5,306 nt of DNA from Gammaproteobacteria bacterium (GTDB lineage: Bacteria; Pseudomonadota; Gammaproteobacteria; Pseudomonadales; Halieaceae): assembly GCA_029859085.1 (NCBI GenBank), contig JAOUDU010000240.1, positions 1 to 5,306 of the forward strand. The letters are read 5' to 3'. The notes under the pieces are model-generated. The model was not told the DNA's origin, did not search any database, and was given only the letters and a program-made list of their open reading frames with translations. Position numbers and translations under genes: made by a program. This document shows positions 1 through 5,306 of the stretch, one piece after another; within the stretch, counting starts at the first letter, position 1, and every line of letters starts with the position of its first letter.

Positions 1-31
1 CCTATACCGGCCGCGCCTCGCCGGCCGCGCC

Positions 32-60
32 GTGACGAAACCGGCGATCTGGGCTAAAGT
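32..60 (+). promoter_or_regulatory. Candidate sigma-70-type promoter for cysE
   Basis: A GTGACG hexamer (32-37, four of six matches to TTGACA) is followed after exactly 17 bp by TAAAGT (55-60, four of six matches to TATAAT). Transcription would begin near position 67 and leave a leader of under 20 nt before the cysE start. The spacing is ideal but both boxes are mediocre, so a chance match is possible. cysE could instead be read from a promoter left of the window. Confidence 0.3.
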
Positions 61-74
61 GCCATATCGATACC

Positions 75-79
75 GAGGT
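75..79 (+). promoter_or_regulatory. Ribosome binding site of cysE
   Basis: GAGGT lies 5 nt before the ATG at 85, a good Shine-Dalgarno match at workable spacing. It supports this start, which also gives a protein whose catalytic residues share the numbering of E. coli CysE. The site is the right half of an inverted repeat, ATACC-GA-GGTAT (70-81), so a protein or RNA structure acting there would affect translation initiation; that is inference. Confidence 0.7.
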
Positions 80-84
80 ATTTT

Positions 85-903
85 ATGTCCACACCAATAC
101 ACGACCCCCTGTGGGAACGCATCCGCCAGGAGACCGCCCAGCACGCGAACGAGGAGCCGATCCTGGCCAGTTTCCTGCACGCGACGATTCTCAATCACGC
201 CGAGCTCGAGGGCGCCCTGAGTTTTCACCTGGCCAACCAGCTGGACAGCGCGACCGCGTCATCGCTGCTGCTGCGGGATGTCATGCTGGAGGCCTTCCAG
301 AGCGACCCGGGCATACGCGAGGCGGTGCGGGCGGACCTGCAGGCCGTGCTGGACCGGGACTCCGCCTGCCACGAGCTCTATATCCCCTTCCTGTATTTCA
401 AGGGATTTCACGCCCTCCAGACCCAGCGCGTGGCACACTGGCTGTGGCAGCAGGGGCGGGAGTCACTGGCCCTGTTCTTCCAGAATCGCATGTCCACCAC
501 CTTCGGCGTGGATATCCACCCGGCCGCCCGCATGGGCAAGGGCATCATGCTGGATCACGCCACGGGCCTGGTGATCGGGGAGACGGCGGTGGTGGGCAAC
601 AACGTATCCATCCTGCAGTCGGTCACCCTGGGGGGCACCGGCAAGGACGAGGGCGACCGCCACCCGAAGATCGGTGATGGCGTGCTGATCAGTGCCGGCG
701 CCAAGATCCTGGGCAATATCCGCGTGGGCGATGGCGCCAAGGTCGGCGCCGGCAGCGTGGTGCTGGAGGATGTCCCTGCCCACACTACCGTGGCCGGGGT
801 GCCGGCAAAGGTCGTCGGGCGCCCGGCCTCAGACCAGCCCGCGCTGGAGATGGATCACGACTTCTGCTGCGACGAGGCAGCGGCGAAACAAAAAGCGGGT
901 TGA
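85..903 (+). CDS. cysE: Serine O-acetyltransferase CysE
   Basis: Cytoplasmic enzyme that transfers acetyl from acetyl-CoA to L-serine, giving O-acetylserine, the committed step of cysteine synthesis. The 272 aa match the E. coli length (273). Residues 1 to about 140 are the helical N-terminal domain; about 141-245 form the left-handed beta-helix of hexapeptide repeats, including the conserved GGTGK motif at 183-187. Residues known from E. coli fall at identical positions: D92, D157, H158, E166, R192, H193, and M256, a position tied to cysteine feedback inhibition. The start has a GAGGT site 5 nt upstream. Oddity: after F260 the tail differs from E. coli, carries Cys-Cys at 261-262 and ends in KQKAG rather than the terminal isoleucine that docks into cysteine synthase. 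The gene converges on hemE with 19 bp between stops, and no rightward terminator is visible. Function is secure; regulation through complex formation is doubtful. Confidence 0.97.
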   Translation: MSTPIHDPLWERIRQETAQHANEEPILASFLHATILNHAELEGALSFHLANQLDSATASSLLLRDVMLEAFQSDPGIREAVRADLQAVLDRDSACHELYIPFLYFKGFHALQTQRVAHWLWQQGRESLALFFQNRMSTTFGVDIHPAARMGKGIMLDHATGLVIGETAVVGNNVSILQSVTLGGTGKDEGDRHPKIGDGVLISAGAKILGNIRVGDGAKVGAGSVVLEDVPAHTTVAGVPAKVVGRPASDQPALEMDHDFCCDEAAAKQKAG

Positions 904-912
904 GGCAACCCG
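886..912 (-). terminator. Intrinsic terminator of the gltB-gltD-hemE operon, overlapping the 3' end of cysE
   Basis: Read leftward, CGGGTTG (912-906), a CCT loop (905-903) and CAACCCG (902-896) form a perfect 7-bp stem with five G-C pairs. One C follows, then TTTTTGTTT (894-886). The stem begins 10 nt after the hemE stop, as expected for a Rho-independent terminator. The T-tract and one stem arm lie inside the last six codons of cysE (including its stop). On the plus strand the same hairpin is followed by ACCCGCACTG, with no T-run, so it should act only on leftward transcripts. Its efficiency is not known from sequence. Confidence 0.8.
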
Positions 913-922
913 ACCCGCACTG

Positions 923-1993
923 TCAGTCGGCCTGGTGATACTGCGGTGACAGCTCCTGCACCGCCTCGACAAATGCGGTGACATGGTCGGGATTCACACC
1001 CGGCGTGATGCCGTGGCCCAGGTTGAATACATGGCCGGTGCCGTGCCCGTACGCGGCGAGGATGGCCGCCACCTCTTCCCGGATCCGCGCCGGCGACGCG
1101 AACAGCATGCTGGGATCCATATTCCCCTGCAGCGCCACCCGGTCGCCGATCTGGCGGCGGGCGCTGCCGATATCCGTGGTCCAGTCGATGCCCACCGCCT
1201 GGGCGCCACAGCCGGCAATGGCATCCAGCCACTGGCCACCGCCCTTGGTAAAGACGATAACAGGCACCCTGCGCCCGTCTGCTTCCTCCGGCAACCGGGC
1301 TACCACCCGCTGCATGTAGGCCAGGGAGAACTCCCTGTAGCCGGCTGCGCTCAGGCTGCCACCCCAGGTATCGAATATCTGCACCGCCTGGGCGCCCGCG
1401 CGAATCTGGGCGGACAGGTAATCGGCGACCGCGTCGGCCAGCAACGCCAGCAACCGGTGCATCAGGGCCGGCTGGTCGTAGGCCATGGCCTTGACCCTGG
1501 CGAAATCCCTGGAAGAGCCGCCCTCCACCATATAGGTGGCGAGGGTCCAGGGGCTGCCGGAAAACCCGATCAATGGCACCGCCCCATTGAGCTCGCGCCG
1601 GATAGTGCGCACTGCCGCCATCACGTAACCGAGATCGTCCTCCGCGACAATAGGCTTCAGTTGCGCCAGGTCAGCCTCGCTGCGCACCGTCTTGCGAAAG
1701 CGCGGCCCCTCACCCTCCTCGAAATACAATCCCAGGCCCAGTGCGTCGGGTACCGTCAGGATGTCGGAAAACAGGATGGCCGCATCCATCGGGTAGCGGC
1801 GCAGGGGCTGCAGCGTTACTTCACAGGCCAGTTCCGCATTCATGCACAGGTCCAGGAAGGATCCCGCCTGCTGGCGGGTTGCCCGGTATTCCGGCAGGTA
1901 GCGCCCGGCCTGGCGCATCATCCAGATCGGGGTGCGGTCCACGGGCTGTCGCAGCAGGGCGCGCAGGAAACGGTCGTTCTTGAGTTCACTCAT
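923..1993 (-). CDS. hemE: Uroporphyrinogen decarboxylase HemE
   Basis: Cytoplasmic, cofactor-free enzyme that removes the four acetate carboxyls of uroporphyrinogen III to give coproporphyrinogen III in haem synthesis. The 356 aa match the family's usual length (E. coli 354). Visible motifs: the N-terminal signature [16 protein letters not shown] (22-37) with substrate-binding arginines R27 and R31; FSDIL (75-79) with the catalytic aspartate D77; [17 protein letters not shown] (143-159) with Y154; QGNMDP (289-294); and the C-terminal HVFNLGHGI (321-329). The start is supported by the typical opening [10 protein letters not shown]. The ribosome site is weak: AAGG at 2007-2004, 10 nt before the ATG. 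It follows gltD after 24 bp without a terminator and is probably the last gene of the glt transcript, which ends at the hairpin just downstream. The gltB-gltD-hemE order is known from Pseudomonas. No key residue is missing. Confidence 0.97.
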   Translation of the reverse strand: MSELKNDRFLRALLRQPVDRTPIWMMRQAGRYLPEYRATRQQAGSFLDLCMNAELACEVTLQPLRRYPMDAAILFSDILTVPDALGLGLYFEEGEGPRFRKTVRSEADLAQLKPIVAEDDLGYVMAAVRTIRRELNGAVPLIGFSGSPWTLATYMVEGGSSRDFARVKAMAYDQPALMHRLLALLADAVADYLSAQIRAGAQAVQIFDTWGGSLSAAGYREFSLAYMQRVVARLPEEADGRRVPVIVFTKGGGQWLDAIAGCGAQAVGIDWTTDIGSARRQIGDRVALQGNMDPSMLFASPARIREEVAAILAAYGHGTGHVFNLGHGITPGVNPDHVTAFVEAVQELSPQYHQAD

Positions 1994-2017
1994 AGGGCCA
2001 GGGCCTTGTGTTGGAGT

Positions 2018-3450
<1,433 letters not shown>

Positions 3451-3462
3451 ACTATTACGTGC

Positions 3463-5306
3463 TTAATCCGTATCGCGCAGGCGCGACAGCAGGCGATCGA
3501 GATCTGCCGCCTTGGGTTTGACCAGCCAGAACTTGCCCACGTAGTCCTCGAAGTTCTCCAGCAGGTAGGCGCCCCACCGGGACCCGGTCTCCGCGGTGAA
3601 TTCCCGGATATTACCCCGCAGGTGGTTGCGGTAGGGCTCCATGTATTCAGCGTTGACCCGGTGAATCTCCACCAGTTCGCTGTTGTACTTGTCGATAAAG
3701 CTGCGATCCCGGTCCAGCACGTAGGCGAAGCCCCCGGTCATGCCGGCGCCGAAATTGACGCCGGTGGGACCGAGCACTGTTATCACCCCGCCGGTCATGT
3801 ATTCGCAGCAGTGATCCCCGGCGCCCTCGACCACCGCGTGGGCGCCACTGTTGCGCACCCCGAAGCGCTCACCGGCGATACCGGCGGCAAACAGGCGGCC
3901 GCCGGTGGCGCCGTACAGGCAGGTATTGCCGATGATCACCGTATCCTGGGATTTGAATTCGCTGTCCCGCGGCGGGTAGACCACGAGCTTGCCGCCGGCC
4001 ATGCCCTTGCCCACGTAATCGTTGGAGTCCCCCTCCAGGTACATATGCAGGCCGCCGGCGTTCCACACCCCGAAACTCTGGCCAGCCGTTCCGGTCAGGC
4101 GCAGCACCAGGGGGTTCGTCTCCATACCCGTATTGCCGTGTCGCCGGGCGATCTCGCCGGACAGGCGCGCCCCGATGGAGCGGTCGCAATTGGTGACCCG
4201 GAACTCGAACTCGCCCCCGCTTTTGGCCTCGATCGCCGGCAGGGTCGCCGCCAGCATCAATTCCGCTTTCTCGCCCCGGTCAAAGGGCACGTTGGACGCG
4301 ACCTGGCAGAACTCGGGCTGGCCATCGGCTTCCGGCGCCTTGTGCAGGAGCGGGGCGAGGTCGAGCTTGCCCTGCCTGCCGGTCTCGCCGGGCAGCAGCT
4401 CCAGCAGGTCGGTCCGGCCGATGAGCGCCTCCAGCGAGGGCACCCCCAGCCGGGCCAGCCACTCCCGGGTCTCGGTCGCCACGAAGGTGAAGAAGTTGAT
4501 CACCATTTCCACGGTGCCGTTGAAGTGGTCATCCCGCAGTTTCTGGTTCTGGGTTGCAACACCTGTCGCGCAGTTGTTCAGATGACAGATACGTAAGTAC
4601 TTACACCCAAGGGCTACCATCGGCGCGGTGCCGAAGCCGAAACTCTCGGCGCCAAGGATGGCCGCCTTGATGACATCGAGGCCGGTTTTCAGGCCGCCGT
4701 CGGCCTGCAGGCGGATCAGGCCCCGCAGGTGATTGCCCCGCAGGGTCTGTTGTACTTCGGCCAGCCCCAGCTCGAAAGGCGAGCCCGCGTAGCGGATCGA
4801 GGTCAGGGGGCTTGCGGCGGTGCCGCCGTCATAACCGGAGATGGTGATCAGGTCGGCATAGGCCTTGGCCACCCCCGCCGCTATGGTGCCGACACCGGGC
4901 TCCGACACCAGCTTCACCGAGACCAGCGCCTGGGGATTCACCTGTTTCAGGTCAAAAATCAGCTGGGCGAGATCCTCGATGGAGTAGATATCGTGGTGCG
5001 GCGGCGGTGAAATCAGGGTCACCCCGGGCACCGAGTAGCGCAGCCGCGCTATCAGGTCGTTGACCTTGCCGCCGGGCAGCTGGCCGCCCTCCCCGGGCTT
5101 GGCGCCCTGGGCAATCTTGATCTGCAGTACCTCGGCATTGACCAGGTAGTGCGGGGTGACGCCAAACCGGCCCGAGGCGATCTGCTTGATCTTCGAGACC
5201 CGCTCGGTGCCGAAGCGCTCCGGGTCCTCACCCCCCTCACCCGAGTTGGAACGCGCACCCATGCGGTTCATCGCCGCGGCCAGAGCCTGGTGCGCCTCGG
5301 GACTCA
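3463..5306 (-). CDS. gltB: Glutamate synthase large (alpha) subunit GltB, C-terminal part (5' end outside window)
   Basis: Catalytic subunit that makes glutamate from glutamine and 2-oxoglutarate. Only the last 613 codons and the stop are present, about 40% of a family length near 1,500 aa; the frame stays open to the edge, beginning [16 protein letters not shown], so this is window truncation. The methionine codon at 5269-5271 is internal. Counting from that methionine: most of the FMN/2-oxoglutarate synthase domain is at about 1-280, with [16 protein letters not shown] (88-103), [14 protein letters not shown] (142-155) and [13 protein letters not shown] (188-200). The [3Fe-4S] cysteines are C223, C229 and C234 in the classical CX5CX4C arrangement. 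The GXGXG beta-helix domain spans about 370-550. The N-terminal glutaminase domain with its Cys1 nucleophile and the central domain are not in the window. GltD follows 23 bp downstream. The operon promoter, where regulation would act, is not visible. Nothing is broken in the visible part. Confidence 0.97.
   Translation of the reverse strand, partial: SPEAHQALAAAMNRMGARSNSGEGGEDPERFGTERVSKIKQIASGRFGVTPHYLVNAEVLQIKIAQGAKPGEGGQLPGGKVNDLIARLRYSVPGVTLISPPPHHDIYSIEDLAQLIFDLKQVNPQALVSVKLVSEPGVGTIAAGVAKAYADLITISGYDGGTAASPLTSIRYAGSPFELGLAEVQQTLRGNHLRGLIRLQADGGLKTGLDVIKAAILGAESFGFGTAPMVALGCKYLRICHLNNCATGVATQNQKLRDDHFNGTVEMVINFFTFVATETREWLARLGVPSLEALIGRTDLLELLPGETGRQGKLDLAPLLHKAPEADGQPEFCQVASNVPFDRGEKAELMLAATLPAIEAKSGGEFEFRVTNCDRSIGARLSGEIARRHGNTGMETNPLVLRLTGTAGQSFGVWNAGGLHMYLEGDSNDYVGKGMAGGKLVVYPPRDSEFKSQDTVIIGNTCLYGATGGRLFAAGIAGERFGVRNSGAHAVVEGAGDHCCEYMTGGVITVLGPTGVNFGAGMTGGFAYVLDRDRSFIDKYNSELVEIHRVNAEYMEPYRNHLRGNIREFTAETGSRWGAYLLENFEDYVGKFWLVKPKAADLDRLLSRLRDTD

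Noticed and set aside
1..57. Possible 3' end of an upstream gene such as trmJ
   Set aside because: Two forward frames stop at 33-35 and 55-57, but the 10 to 18 residues available carry no recognisable motif, so no gene can be called.
70..81. An IscR binding site upstream of cysE
   Set aside because: The outer half-sites ATACC and GGTAT resemble those of IscR type 1 sites, but those are separated by about 15 bp with a conserved core. Here they are 2 bp apart.
32..220. A 62-codon open frame overlapping the start of cysE in another frame
   Set aside because: It starts at a GTG without a good ribosome site, is arginine/proline/serine-rich in the way of out-of-frame GC-rich sequence, and overlaps a secure gene.
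3622..4596. A 324-codon open frame on the plus strand across gltB
   Set aside because: Antisense shadow of the highly conserved gltB C-terminal region, with no motif and no convincing start signal.
5269..5271. ATG as the gltB start, giving a 602-aa protein
   Set aside because: The frame continues upstream to the window edge with conserved GltB sequence before this methionine, and the protein would lack the glutaminase domain. It is an internal methionine.

Overview
This window is ordinary core metabolism from a GC-rich gammaproteobacterium. The proteins closely match Pseudomonas-type and E. coli-type families, and the gene order gltB-gltD-hemE is the one known from Pseudomonas. I would place it loosely near Pseudomonadales/Cellvibrionales-like bacteria; the sequence does not give genus or species. 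I see no mobile element, CRISPR array, RNA gene or phage gene, and I did not find a new biological system.

Layout. Positions 1-84 are a short leader with a candidate promoter and ribosome binding site for cysE. A complete cysE (serine O-acetyltransferase, 272 aa) runs rightward over 85-903. The rest of the window is a leftward gene series, read from the right edge: the last 613 codons of gltB (glutamate synthase large subunit, cut by the window edge), a 23-bp gap, complete gltD (small subunit, 473 aa), a 24-bp gap, and complete hemE (uroporphyrinogen decarboxylase, 356 aa). The tight spacing and lack of internal terminators suggest one gltB-gltD-hemE transcript. hemE and cysE converge with only 19 bp between their stop codons. 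No stretch longer than 300 bases lacks a gene.

How the genes fit together. GltB and GltD form NADPH-dependent glutamate synthase, which makes glutamate from glutamine and 2-oxoglutarate. Glutamate is also the start of the C5 route to haem used by gammaproteobacteria, and HemE performs a later step of that route, so the grouping makes metabolic sense, though co-regulation is inferred. CysE makes O-acetylserine for cysteine synthesis and is probably transcribed independently.

The most notable details are at the cysE/hemE junction. A good intrinsic terminator for the leftward operon lies partly inside the last codons of cysE. The same codons encode an unusual CysE C-terminal tail that lacks the terminal isoleucine used by E. 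coli CysE to bind cysteine synthase.
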